From assembly GCA_014728115.1 (NCBI GenBank), contig WJME01000218.1:1-64000 (forward strand): a stretch of DNA of 64,000 nt. Reading direction: 5' to 3'. Both the position numbers and the translations under genes were made by a program. Position 1 is the stretch's first letter. Each line of letters starts with the position of its first letter. The stretch is from Candidatus Zhuqueibacterota bacterium (lineage in GTDB: Bacteria; Zhuqueibacterota; Zhuqueibacteria; Residuimicrobiales; Oceaniaggregativiventaceae). Of the stretch, positions 54,625-63,993 are shown piece after piece. The notes beneath the pieces were generated by a model, which saw only the letters and a list, made by a program, of their open reading frames with translations, was not told the origin of the DNA and did no database searches.

Positions 54625-55743
54625 CTAGTTTTCAAACTGGTAGTTCTTTTTTTCGGCCTGTTCGCGAATGGCCTGAATCATCACGGCGTCGAGAGTATTG
54701 TCAGGCAATTTGGTCATTTGTTCTGCGACATATTTCCGGCGTTCTTTATTGAGCTGATTGATCTGTTCCTGAATTCTCTTGCGCTCATTTGCTTTTTTTT
54801 CGATATAGGCCTTTCGTTCTTTACCATTCATGTCACGCATCTCTTCCGGTAATTCTTTTGCATCCAGTTCTTCGATAGCCACAGCTCCTTCATTTTCGGC
54901 ATCTATTAGATCCCAGGATGTGTTTTTATACTGTCCCGATGCCTTGGCCACGGATCGTTGCGCCATTACGGGTGCGCTCAGCATCATAGCATTATGATCC
55001 TGTGCTTCCTGGCGTTCCTTGAGTTCTTTTCCTCTGCTGCCATAGGCGATATAGGTCTGATTCAATTCACGACCCAGTCGTGCCAGGATGGTGTCCTGCG
55101 GAGCCTCGATATGAACGAGCTCTTGATTCTGATCGATATTCATATACTTGCCATCAGCCAGGTCAGCGCCGTCTTTCCATGATGTGGCAACGCCTTTATC
55201 ATAATCGCCGCAAAAGATGGTATTGACAATGATTCCTTTTTCGATCGCTTTGCGGCATGAGGCTTTGTAATCAATCTGTCCCTGCGTAAAAGGCTCATTG
55301 CCGGCGATAAAGATGATCTTTAGCTGGTTTTTGTCCGGCCTCCATTGTAATGCGTTTACCGCTGACTCGATCACCTGGCCGCAATATTCATCTCCACCAT
55401 TGGTGGTTAACTTGAACAGCTCTTCTGAAATCTTGTCGAGATCAGTGGTCAGAGAAGAGATCATTCGCAAATGGCCTTCATTTGCAGGAATAGAACTCTT
55501 GCCATATTCATAAAGCGCGACATTCAGTTCGATGGGCTGGCTGTTCTGTCTGGACAAGGCCAGTTCATTAACGATTTTCCATAACTGGGTTTTGGCCTGT
55601 TCGATCAGGCCGTCCATGCTGTTGCTGGTGTCCAGGAGGATGGCCAACTGAACTTGCGGTTTTTCGGTTCTTGCATAAGAAAATGACAATCCGGCAAATA
55701 CAAACAAAAGCAAGCAGAAAAAGGTGATGGTTTTTGGATTCAT
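54625..55743 (-). CDS. Exported VWA-domain protein with charged helical tail
   Basis: 372 residues. The signal peptide ends near SYAR. The VWA domain (about 30-215) carries the MIDAS start LLDTSNSMDG; the later acidic loop is IFIAGNEPF rather than TDG, so metal binding may be altered. The C-terminal ~110 residues are charged and helical (AKELPEEMRDMNGKERKAYIEKKANERKRIQEQ), probably a coiled coil. GGGGAGCCTACC is before the ATG. The pairing with the VIT/VWA gene directly downstream suggests the two proteins form an envelope complex; this is inference. Confidence 0.85.
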   Translation of the reverse strand: MNPKTITFFCLLLFVFAGLSFSYARTEKPQVQLAILLDTSNSMDGLIEQAKTQLWKIVNELALSRQNSQPIELNVALYEYGKSSIPANEGHLRMISSLTTDLDKISEELFKLTTNGGDEYCGQVIESAVNALQWRPDKNQLKIIFIAGNEPFTQGQIDYKASCRKAIEKGIIVNTIFCGDYDKGVATSWKDGADLADGKYMNIDQNQELVHIEAPQDTILARLGRELNQTYIAYGSRGKELKERQEAQDHNAMMLSAPVMAQRSVAKASGQYKNTSWDLIDAENEGAVAIEELDAKELPEEMRDMNGKERKAYIEKKANERKRIQEQINQLNKERRKYVAEQMTKLPDNTLDAVMIQAIREQAEKKNYQFEN

Positions 55744-55981
55744 GGTAGGCTCCCCTCTTTTTTTAATAAAACCTTCCCTAAAGGGAAAAAGTTTCTCAAA
55801 TACAGCTTTTTTTTATGATTTTTCCAGCAGATGTTTTATTCTGGGGTTAGATTTGTGTTGAATATGCAACATGGGGCTATTTTTCTCTGTATGTTTTGGT
55901 TTTCTTTTTTTATTTTAAACAGACCCATAGAGAAATAGCTGACATTGACATTTGCCGGCTGAATTAAAAGAGGAGGCACTC

Positions 55982-56884
55982 ATGAAATCATCCAACATGA
56001 AACGTCGTGTTTTTTTTAAGACAGGCGCAGCACTCGTTGGCAGTGCAGCGGCTTTACCCCAATTAAAAGTTCCTGCGGCTCAGGCGGCTCCGTTCAATCA
56101 ACATCGTATTAAACTGAGTCTGGCTGCTTATTCTTTCAGGGATCAGTTTCGCAATAATGAACTGGCCATGGAAAAATTTATCGATTACTGTTACGATCTC
56201 GATCTCGATGGAACCGAATTGACTTCATATTTTTTCTCATCAGAGGATGATGCCTATTTGCTGGGCTTGCGAAGTAAATGCTTTCATCTAGGTCTCCCGA
56301 TCAGCGGTACGGCCATTGGTAACGATTTTATCAATCCTGTCGCGGCTGAGCGAAAAAAAGAAGTAGAGAGCGTAAAATATTGGGTGGACAAGGCTGCGAT
56401 TTTGGGAGCACCCTCCATCCGGGTGTTTGGAGGAGGCCATATCCCGGAAGGGCATAGCATTCAAGAAGCATATGATTGGGTGATTCCCAATATGAAAGAG
56501 TGCGTGGATTATGCCGCAAGCAAGGGAATCGTGCTGGCTATCGAGAACCATGGCGGATTTCCGACCACTTCAGAGCAGGTCATCAAAATCGTCCAAGCGA
56601 TCGACTCGCCCTGGTTTGGTGTCAACCTGGATACAGGCAATTTTGATTCTGACTGGTATCGGCAGATCGCCGAACTGATACCCTATTCTGTTGTGGTGCA
56701 GTTAAAAGTTTCGATGCGGTCCACGGTACAAGATGGAAAACGCATGACAGCGGATGCAGAACGAATCGTCAAGATGCTCAAGAATGAGGGCTATCGTCGT
56801 TATCTGGCTCTGGAATATGAACAAGATGATCCTTATAAAGAAATTCCCCAATGGATTGCCCATTTACAGGATTTGATTGGATGA
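55982..56884 (+). CDS. Tat-exported sugar phosphate isomerase/epimerase family protein
   Basis: 300 residues from the ATG at 55982, after GAGGAGGCACTC. A twin-arginine signal (KRRVFFK at 7-13, then a hydrophobic stretch and AQAAP cleavage region) precedes a xylose-isomerase-like TIM barrel. Metal-site residues are visible: Glu in LAIENHG, Asp in VNLDTGNF and a late Glu in LALEYEQDD. The expected third His position is hydrophobic here (VVVQLKVSM), which may alter the metal site. Such exported barrels are common in polysaccharide-degrading FCB bacteria and planctomycetes. The stop overlaps the next start in ATGA. Confidence 0.85.
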   Translation: MKSSNMKRRVFFKTGAALVGSAAALPQLKVPAAQAAPFNQHRIKLSLAAYSFRDQFRNNELAMEKFIDYCYDLDLDGTELTSYFFSSEDDAYLLGLRSKCFHLGLPISGTAIGNDFINPVAAERKKEVESVKYWVDKAAILGAPSIRVFGGGHIPEGHSIQEAYDWVIPNMKECVDYAASKGIVLAIENHGGFPTTSEQVIKIVQAIDSPWFGVNLDTGNFDSDWYRQIAELIPYSVVVQLKVSMRSTVQDGKRMTADAERIVKMLKNEGYRRYLALEYEQDDPYKEIPQWIAHLQDLIG

Positions 56885-57444
56885 AGCAGGTATATTTCAA
56901 AACGCGAACCCAATGGCGTGAGTGGCTAGAAAGAAATCACGATAAAAGCAATGGGATCTGGCTCTTGCTCTTTAAAAAGCATACAGGCAAACCCTCGCTC
57001 GAATATGATGCGATTGTAGAGGAAGCATTGTGTTTTGGCTGGATTGACAGCCTCATAAAAAAACTCGATGAGGAGCGATACTGTCGCAAAGTGACACCCA
57101 GGACGGAATCGAGTCCCTGGTCCGAGTTGAATAAAAAGCGAGCAGAACTCCTCATCGAGCAGGGATCGATGAAAGAGCCGGGGATGGCCAAAATTCATAG
57201 CGCCAAAGAATCCGGCTTGTGGGACAAATCACCCCGGCCCCATGTCTCTGCAATTCCCGCAGAGTTTGCGTACGCTCTGGAAGAAAATCCAAAAGCTGCG
57301 GCATTTTTCAAGGGTCTTGCCCCGAGTTACAAAAAGCAATTCATCGGCTGGATCGGTTCTGCCAGGCGTTCTGAAACACGGCAAAAAAGGGTGTCGGAGG
57401 CTATTGAATTACTGGAAAACGGCCAAAAACTGGGGAAGAAATAG
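56881..57444 (+). CDS. YdeI/OmpD-associated family protein
   Basis: 187 residues. The start overlaps the preceding stop in ATGA, so translation is coupled. Family motifs are VYFKTRTQWREWLERNHDKSNGIWLLLFKK, EEALCFGWIDSLIKKLDEE, TPRTESSPWSELNKKRAE and the C-terminal FIGWIGSARRSETRQKRVSEAIELL. The family's function is uncertain; some members are called bacteriocin-protection or DUF1905-associated proteins. Its coupling to an exported isomerase looks incidental. Confidence 0.88.
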   Translation: MKQVYFKTRTQWREWLERNHDKSNGIWLLLFKKHTGKPSLEYDAIVEEALCFGWIDSLIKKLDEERYCRKVTPRTESSPWSELNKKRAELLIEQGSMKEPGMAKIHSAKESGLWDKSPRPHVSAIPAEFAYALEENPKAAAFFKGLAPSYKKQFIGWIGSARRSETRQKRVSEAIELLENGQKLGKK

Positions 57445-57638
57445 GGCATAGTATCGGTTTCTTTTTTACTAGTCTGATTCCCGGCAGATCTTTAGGCTGC
57501 TACCGCACCAGACACGAGCTCGATACCTTGAAAGCTCATTTTAACCGGACAGCCGGCGAACCAAAAACATGTGCGATAAAAGATCACATCCTGAGATCGA
57601 TAATTCTATGATGAACGCAATCTTGATGGAAAACATGT

Positions 57639-58835
57639 ATGATTATTCTCGACCCCCCTTATGTTTCAGAATTTCTCATCAATACGATTTTGGAGAATCA
57701 ATATCCGGTTTTGAGAAACAGTTTGTCCGAATCAATATTTTCTTCAGATCTTGTCCCTCTTTTGGATGACAAAGAAGCTTTGACATATCTTTTACAAAAT
57801 AAACCCTTTCGGCTCTATACCCCGTCTGAGCATTCCATTAATTGGATTGTAAATCATTTGTCGTATACAGACATTCCGGATAAAATCAATACGTATAAAG
57901 ATAAAGTGCGTTTTCGTCAGAGGTTTGCACCACTATTTCCTTCGATGTTTTATCGCGAGATACCCTTTTCAGAGCTGGAAAAATTAAAGGTGGACCGCTT
58001 TCCCACTCCCTTTGTGCTCAAACCTGCAAAAGGATTTTTTAGCATGGCAGTGGTCCGGATCGAGAGCCAGCAAGAATTTGATCATGCGATCAAAAAGATT
58101 AAAAAAGAAATTGAAAAACTGCAATCGCTCTATCCCGAGAATGTCCTGGATACCAGCCATTTCATTATTGAGCAATATATTCCTGGTAAAGAATTCGCTT
58201 TTGATGCCTATTTTGACAGCAGGGGAAATCCGGTTATTCTGAATATTTGGCAGCACTTGTTTTCATCAGAACATGATGTGAGTGATCGGGTCTATATTAC
58301 CTCCGCTGAAATTGTGAGTCAATATCGCGAGTGGTTTCAAAATGTTTTAAACCAAATCAAAAAGTGGATTCCTTTATTCAATTTTCCCATGCACGTCGAG
58401 GTAAGGATCGATGCGCACGGCCAGCTATATCCCATCGAGATCAATCCGTTTCGCTTTGGTGGCTGGTGTACTACGGCAGATATGTCCTTTCATGCCTATG
58501 GCCTCAATCTATATCATGCTTATTTTAACGATATTCATCCTCATTGGCCGGAGCAAATTAAAAAGATGAAGGATCGAATTTACAGTATCATCGTCCTGGA
58601 CAATTCAACGGGCCTGGATACACGAGACATTATACATTTTAATTATGACAAATTATTGTCAAACTTTGAAAAGCCGGTCGAACTGCGAAAAATCGATTAT
58701 AAAACCTGGCCCGTGTTTGGGTTCTTGTTTACGGAAACCCGGGCCGAGAGATTTTTTGAATTGGAAAAAATTTTAAAATCCGATTTGATGGAATATGTTG
58801 AGACTAGAAAAGAGCCATCACACAAAAAAGAATGA
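57639..58835 (+). CDS. ATP-grasp superfamily ligase of unknown substrate
   Basis: 398 residues. The middle carries the ATP-grasp core: FVLKPAKGFFSMAVVRI (phosphate-binding Lys), HFIIEQYIPGKEFAFDAYF, and the metal-binding MHVEVRIDAHGQLYPIEINPFRFGG with Glu and Asn. The N-terminal region (about 1-95) is a Rossmann-like pre-grasp domain. Such enzymes join a carboxylate to an amine or thiol using ATP. No amino-acid or peptide biosynthesis genes lie around it, so the substrate is open. The ATG at 57639 has only a weak site; 194 gene-free bases precede it. Confidence 0.8.
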   Translation: MIILDPPYVSEFLINTILENQYPVLRNSLSESIFSSDLVPLLDDKEALTYLLQNKPFRLYTPSEHSINWIVNHLSYTDIPDKINTYKDKVRFRQRFAPLFPSMFYREIPFSELEKLKVDRFPTPFVLKPAKGFFSMAVVRIESQQEFDHAIKKIKKEIEKLQSLYPENVLDTSHFIIEQYIPGKEFAFDAYFDSRGNPVILNIWQHLFSSEHDVSDRVYITSAEIVSQYREWFQNVLNQIKKWIPLFNFPMHVEVRIDAHGQLYPIEINPFRFGGWCTTADMSFHAYGLNLYHAYFNDIHPHWPEQIKKMKDRIYSIIVLDNSTGLDTRDIIHFNYDKLLSNFEKPVELRKIDYKTWPVFGFLFTETRAERFFELEKILKSDLMEYVETRKEPSHKKE

Positions 58836-58904
58836 TTTTGAATTACGTTGCATTGGCGATGAATATACGAAACCCCTGACCAAAATCAGAGTTTAACAGG
58901 AGAG

Positions 58905-60536
58905 ATGATTAAAACAGCCAAAATCGTTTTTTTTATTTTTCTGGGCATACCGTGGGTTTCGGCTCAAGGTGGGGATGCCACTGAGGAATTTGCACTGCAA
59001 CTCTTGTCTCGCTATTCCCCTGACGGGGCAGAGATCGTAAATCTGGCCGGCGAATTGCAATCCTCCCAAACGCCATTCAAGGTGAGTGATTATTTAGAAA
59101 ATGATTCACGCAAAAGCTTGTTGTCCAGTCTCAACACAGTGGTTCATGAAGCCTGTCACGAGTTGACGCGGTTCAAGGGAGAGGAAATCGCTGCGGATTC
59201 GTTGGATATTCCGGTTGAGCGGATATCCAATGTGCTCTATTTTTATCTGTCAGAGTCACGATTCATGCTCGTAAACCGTACCAAGACATTTCCCTCACGA
59301 GACATGGTCGACACGATTCCAGATCGTATGAGGACTTTTCGGTTCAATTATATCGATACACCGGAGGTCTTGCAAAGCACTCAAGTCTGGGGAATATACG
59401 GCCTGCTGAACGAATTTAACGCTTACGTCCAGGGTACACGAGCTTCTCTTGATCTATACAGTTACTATGCGGAATTGGATCGACCGCTGGAGTGGCTCGA
59501 TTATTTTCAGAATATCGATGCCACCTTGTATGGTGGATTGGAATTTCGGTATTATATCCTCAGCTATTTGCTCTATGCCAGACAAAGACGCCCTGATATC
59601 TATGAAGGTCTGATGAACAATTTGGCATTCATCCATGCATTTTTTGAGGTGGATGAATTGATGCGGAATACCATCCAGGAATATGCAAAACGGAAAAAAT
59701 TCCTTTTTCGATTTTTATCTCAAAGAGGAATGCAAGTGGTTGAGCGCAATGGAATGCTTCTTTTTCATCATGGCCATCAAACCATCAGCAGCAAAAATTT
59801 TCAGGATGTGGTTGCGCTTTTGCAAAAAGAGATGAATCAGCCACGATTTCTTTTCATGTTAAATACTTTAAAAAATAGAATTCAGGAAACGGGTTTGAAG
59901 GATTTAAATCATAAAGTTCTCGAATCTGTTAAACAGTCGATTGCAAAAATCGATGCTGATCTCGCTGCAGATCGGGCTGCTCTGGCCAATGAAATGCGTG
60001 AAATGACAATGAAATGGTATCGGCAGCCTTTGCGGTTTCGGGATAAAACAGAGGACGTGCCCTATGCGTTCATGGATATGCAGGCAGCCGATGTACATGT
60101 GGACAGCCATGTGGTGTGGGCGCATTTTGATATGGTTGAATTGCCTCAACAAATGCACTTTAATCAACGGCGGGTAAGAGACAACAAACTCGAATACGAG
60201 TGGGCCGTCTATTTTGACCTGGATGGAGATGAACAGGATGATCTGGGGGTATCTGTCTCCCGGTTCAAATATGCAGATTCCGAACCTGTCAAAGGCTCTT
60301 TGGTTAAACATCTGCAATCCACGTTTTGGCGTTTCCCGGGTACCGGCAAGGAAATTTTACAAGATCTGTTGCCTATCAGTCAAATCAATAATCACCTGAT
60401 TTTTCGGATCCCGAGAGAACCCCATCTCAGGAATATTACACCGGAAACGCGAGTGAGGTTTGAAATCTCGCATCGCGATGGCCGTTATCTGTTTATGGAT
60501 GAACTGCTCTATTCTGACCGCAAAATCCTTGAATGA
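58905..60536 (+). CDS. Secreted zincin-like protein (putative metallopeptidase)
   Basis: 543 residues. A signal peptide (near VSAQ) is followed by a helical region containing VVHEACHELTRF, an HExxH motif at His81, Glu82 and His85. A candidate third ligand is Glu170 in GLLNEFNAYVQG, a helix with the NExxAY look of several gluzincin families. The C-terminal part (about 380-543) is beta-rich with acidic loops such as DLDGDEQDD. I recognise no named family. CAGGAGAG precedes the ATG. No neighbouring substrate or inhibitor gene is evident. Confidence 0.65.
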   Translation: MIKTAKIVFFIFLGIPWVSAQGGDATEEFALQLLSRYSPDGAEIVNLAGELQSSQTPFKVSDYLENDSRKSLLSSLNTVVHEACHELTRFKGEEIAADSLDIPVERISNVLYFYLSESRFMLVNRTKTFPSRDMVDTIPDRMRTFRFNYIDTPEVLQSTQVWGIYGLLNEFNAYVQGTRASLDLYSYYAELDRPLEWLDYFQNIDATLYGGLEFRYYILSYLLYARQRRPDIYEGLMNNLAFIHAFFEVDELMRNTIQEYAKRKKFLFRFLSQRGMQVVERNGMLLFHHGHQTISSKNFQDVVALLQKEMNQPRFLFMLNTLKNRIQETGLKDLNHKVLESVKQSIAKIDADLAADRAALANEMREMTMKWYRQPLRFRDKTEDVPYAFMDMQAADVHVDSHVVWAHFDMVELPQQMHFNQRRVRDNKLEYEWAVYFDLDGDEQDDLGVSVSRFKYADSEPVKGSLVKHLQSTFWRFPGTGKEILQDLLPISQINNHLIFRIPREPHLRNITPETRVRFEISHRDGRYLFMDELLYSDRKILE

Positions 60537-60642
60537 ATGTTTTGTTTGGCCGTCCGAAAAATCATAAAAGACTTGAATTTTGTTTATTTACTCCCCATTT
60601 TATACTCACTCCCAACATCCGTACTAGAAAAGGAGAAGAGAA

Positions 60643-62328
60643 ATGCAGACCTCGTTTCACTGGTTGGATACAACTGTTCTTGTTGGTTATTTCATAGGAA
60701 TCACGCTTTTTGGCTTGTGGATTGCCCGACGCATCAAAAGCAGCAGTTCATACTTTTTGGGGGAACGAAAATTCAAATGGTGGATTATGATGGGGCAGGC
60801 TTTTGGGACAGGTACTCATGCCGAAATGCCGGTAGCTCAGACAGGTGCCACATTCCATCTGGGTTTTGCAACCATATGGTATCAATGGAAAAATATGCTC
60901 ATCACACCGTTCTATTGGTTGCTGGCACCCTGGTATCGTCGCAGTGACCGTACGACGGTCGGCGAGATGATCGAAGACCGGTATGGCCGAAAACTGGGCC
61001 TGGCCTACTCTATTTTTGCAATTGCCTTTTTTGTTTTCAATATGGGCGCAATGCTGCAGGGAGCAGCCAAGATCATATCCGTGGCTACCGGTAACCTCAT
61101 TTCACCCAACGGGGTAGTTGTAGGTATGACCGTTGCATTTATTCTCTACAGTTTTTTCGGGGGACTCGTTGCGACCGCTTATACTGATTTTATCCAGGGC
61201 TTTATGATTATTGTCCTGTCTATGATGCTGATCCCTTTGGGATTGGATGTCGTGGGCGGATTCGAAGGCATGCGCCAAACTCTGCCTGATAACTTTTTTC
61301 AACTCTATAGCGATGTCAGTGGGTTGACCGCATTTACCATATCCATGCTGGCAATCAATGGCATTGTCGGCATTACGGCTCAGCCACACATGATGTCCAT
61401 GTGTGCCACCGGAAATAATGAACGTTCCGGCCGAATCGGCCAAACATACGGTTCTTTGGTTAAGCGAATTTGTACTATCGGCTGGGCATTGACCGGACTT
61501 ATTGTCGCGGCTATGGTCATCCAAGAAGGTGTCGTGCTTCCCGATCCTGAAATGGCCTTTGGTTATGCCAGTAACAAACTGCTGTTGCCGGGACTGACCG
61601 GACTAATGGTCGCTTCGGTGTTGGCAGCCAATATGTCCACCTGTTCCAATTTTATGGTCAATACCGGTGCTCTGTTTACTCAGAATGTATACAAACGCTA
61701 TCTCAATCCGGATGCTGTTGATAAACAATTGCTGTGGACAGGGCGATTGTCCGGATTCATTCTTACCCTGTTCGGCGTTGCATTTGCTCTGGCCATCGAT
61801 AATGTGTTACATGCTTTTCTCTTTACCGAGACCATCGCTGCTTTTATGGGAATCATTGTGCTGGGGGGTATTCTCTGGAAACGAGCCAATCGGGTCGGGG
61901 CAACCATGGCCGTAATCGTGGCATTTGGCCTCTATTATGTGTTAAACTATATGGATACAGATCAGGTGATGCTGGTATACAGATGGAAACCCGAACCCTT
62001 TGGCTGGGCTATGCTTGCAGGATTTTCTGCTCTGATTCTTTTTAGTTTGATCACCAAACCAGAACCCAAAGAAAATGTGGATGCCTTTTTCGAAAGCATG
62101 AATCGTCTCACGGATAATGATATAGTGGATAAATTAGGATACAAGCCAGAAGCAAAAGAATATGGCAAAGATCTGCTCCTGGTGGATGCCCCTGGGTGGT
62201 TTAGTAAAGAACGCTGGAAGGGATTTCCAAAACGATACAAGGAAGATTTGTTGGGATTCGTTCTTGCCTGGGGAGTGGTTGTGGTCATCGTAGGGATGGC
62301 CTGGGGATTGATGCAACTCGGCAAATAG
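60643..62328 (+). CDS. Sodium:solute symporter (SSS family)
   Basis: 561 residues with about 13 transmembrane helices. Family features include the N-terminal GIxxFGLWIARRIKSSSSYFLGERK, GTGTHAEMPVAQTGA, the sodium:solute signature area FFGGLVATAYTDFIQG, and MLAINGIVGITAQPHMM. The SSS family imports sugars, sugar acids or inositol with sodium. The large C-terminal loop before the last helix is usual for the sugar-transporting subset. AAAGGAG precedes the ATG. It may import monosaccharides released outside; the PIG-L and SGNH genes converge on it. Confidence 0.9.
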   Translation: MQTSFHWLDTTVLVGYFIGITLFGLWIARRIKSSSSYFLGERKFKWWIMMGQAFGTGTHAEMPVAQTGATFHLGFATIWYQWKNMLITPFYWLLAPWYRRSDRTTVGEMIEDRYGRKLGLAYSIFAIAFFVFNMGAMLQGAAKIISVATGNLISPNGVVVGMTVAFILYSFFGGLVATAYTDFIQGFMIIVLSMMLIPLGLDVVGGFEGMRQTLPDNFFQLYSDVSGLTAFTISMLAINGIVGITAQPHMMSMCATGNNERSGRIGQTYGSLVKRICTIGWALTGLIVAAMVIQEGVVLPDPEMAFGYASNKLLLPGLTGLMVASVLAANMSTCSNFMVNTGALFTQNVYKRYLNPDAVDKQLLWTGRLSGFILTLFGVAFALAIDNVLHAFLFTETIAAFMGIIVLGGILWKRANRVGATMAVIVAFGLYYVLNYMDTDQVMLVYRWKPEPFGWAMLAGFSALILFSLITKPEPKENVDAFFESMNRLTDNDIVDKLGYKPEAKEYGKDLLLVDAPGWFSKERWKGFPKRYKEDLLGFVLAWGVVVVIVGMAWGLMQLGK

Positions 62329-62334
62329 ACTTTT

Positions 62335-62370
62335 AGGGATTGAGCGTATAGAAACGCTCAATCCCTTTGA
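62335..62370. terminator. Hairpin terminator between convergent genes
   Basis: A perfect 13-bp stem (AGGGATTGAGCGT and complement, 62335-62347 with 62354-62366) and a 6-nt loop lie between the symporter stop and the convergent PIG-L gene. Only three T residues follow on the plus strand, so it is a weak intrinsic terminator. Confidence 0.6.
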
Positions 62371-62395
62371 ATGGTCTGTCGATCGAAAAGATGGA

Positions 62396-63325
62396 TCAGA
62401 GGGATTCTTTGATTAAAAACAACGCGAAAAGATCTTCTTTGCTGGGTTGACGCCCATATTCACAAAGTTCAAACGCTTCGGCGAGTTTGATGTTTTGTGC
62501 ATTTTCTTGGCCATACACCTCGGTCAGCTTTTTTCGATATTGATCTGCAATAGATCCGTCCCGCCTGGCTATTCGATCATAAAGATCATCATATCTCTTT
62601 TGTCGTTTTTCCGGATCAGTAGGGACAGGAATAATTTTCTCAAAGTTACCGGTTGCCCAGAGACTTTCGATTTGAGATTCCAACGTCCATAATGCCTGCA
62701 TTTTCTGATCGAATACTTTGTCAATTGAAACGACGATATCTGGCTCAAATGGAGCTGGCTTTTGGAACCGGTCTGACATGTAAAGAAAAACCGGATTTTG
62801 TGTCAAATGTGGCACATCCGGACAATAGAATTTGACCGTCACCATAAAGGCAGCATCCTGCATGAGAATGCCGGTATAGCGATGATCGGGGTGGTAATCA
62901 TTGGGTCGATGCCCGATGACGATATCGGCTTTCCATTCCCGAATCAAGCGGACCAATGTTTTTCTGTTTTCCAGGGTAGGCATCAGCTCACCATCATGGA
63001 TATCCAGCACCTGGGTCGTGATGCCGAGAATATTTGCTGCCTTTTCTACCTCTGCAGTACGACGCTTTGCGAGCTCACCGCCTGCCATGGTCGCATGACC
63101 AATATCTCCATTCGTGGTGGAAACAAATTTGACCAGGTGTCCCTGAGACGCCCATTGTGCTGCCATTCCTCCTGCTTTAAGTTCACAATCATCAGGATGA
63201 GCGCCAAATACAATAATGCGCAAAGGATCTTTGGGTTCTTGGGAGCTAGATGAGCTGGGGGTAAAGATGATCATACAGAAAAGTACTGCTACAAACGGAT
63301 ATACATATTTTTGCCAGATTTTCAT
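62396..63325 (-). CDS. Exported PIG-L family deacetylase
   Basis: 309 residues from the ATG at 63325, behind AAAGGAGGAGAA. A signal peptide or anchor (about 7-24) and a serine-rich stretch precede the PIG-L (LmbE-like) domain. The zinc/catalytic motif AHPDD (HxDD) and the late HPDH, with NDYHPDHRYTG, are intact. TTNGDIGHATMAGGELAKRRTAEVEKAA is typical of the family. These enzymes remove N-acetyl groups from GlcNAc-containing substrates. An exported member in this setting may process extracellular glycans. It is probably co-transcribed with the SGNH hydrolase gene upstream. Confidence 0.9.
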   Translation of the reverse strand: MKIWQKYVYPFVAVLFCMIIFTPSSSSSQEPKDPLRIIVFGAHPDDCELKAGGMAAQWASQGHLVKFVSTTNGDIGHATMAGGELAKRRTAEVEKAANILGITTQVLDIHDGELMPTLENRKTLVRLIREWKADIVIGHRPNDYHPDHRYTGILMQDAAFMVTVKFYCPDVPHLTQNPVFLYMSDRFQKPAPFEPDIVVSIDKVFDQKMQALWTLESQIESLWATGNFEKIIPVPTDPEKRQKRYDDLYDRIARRDGSIADQYRKKLTEVYGQENAQNIKLAEAFELCEYGRQPSKEDLFALFLIKESL

Positions 63326-63366
63326 TTCTCCTCCTTTTGTGACTATCAACTTGCAGAAAATAATTC

Positions 63367-63993
63367 CTACTCTGTTTTAAGGGGCTGGGCTTTTGCGGTC
63401 CTGATCACCTTGTCCTTCAGTGAAGAATGATTTCTTATGATTGTCTCGTACGCCCGGGCTATTTTATGAAAATTGTGGCTTTTGAGGTGTAATTCATCAA
63501 ACCAATCCCGGGGCGTTTGGGCAAAACCCCTGCTGTCGACATGATAAATATTTTTATATGTTTTGGCAAAAGAACTCATCATTTCGCCGAATTCATAGAT
63601 CATGGCCAGCATGATGGCCAGTTGGTCATCCCGATTTAAAATTCCTTTGACCATCAAGGGGGTATAGAGCCAATTGCCACTATCCACCATGGAATTCAAA
63701 AAGGGCTGGAGAGGATACCGGATAGAAAAGCGCCGTTTCGGCGAGGGAAAAGGAAAATCATAGCCGTGTGTAATGGTTATGATATGCTTTTGTTTGCTTT
63801 TGGGATGATACAAGTCGCTGAATAGAAGCGAATATTGTAGTTTAAAAAGATTGATAATGGCATAAAATTCTTTGTTCAGAAATGTTTGCGCTGTGAGGAT
63901 CATCTCTTTTTGTACCATGTTGAGAAGATCACTTTTGATGTCAGAGATCGTTTGATATTTCTTTTTTGCATAATTGGATTTCCTATCAACCAT
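63367..63993 (-). CDS. C-terminal part of an SGNH/GDSL hydrolase (likely continues past the right edge)
   Basis: 208 residues are visible. THGYDFPFPSP, then WLYTPLMVKGI and the final DWFDELHLKSHNFHKIARAYE correspond to the C-terminal third of SGNH hydrolases, where Asp and His of DxxH complete the catalytic triad. The nucleophile Ser block is not in the window. The ATG at 63993 lacks a ribosome-binding site and the frame is open upstream to 64000, so the gene most likely begins outside. Such esterases remove acetyl groups from polysaccharides or lipids. Confidence 0.7.
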   Translation of the reverse strand: MVDRKSNYAKKKYQTISDIKSDLLNMVQKEMILTAQTFLNKEFYAIINLFKLQYSLLFSDLYHPKSKQKHIITITHGYDFPFPSPKRRFSIRYPLQPFLNSMVDSGNWLYTPLMVKGILNRDDQLAIMLAMIYEFGEMMSSFAKTYKNIYHVDSRGFAQTPRDWFDELHLKSHNFHKIARAYETIIRNHSSLKDKVIRTAKAQPLKTE

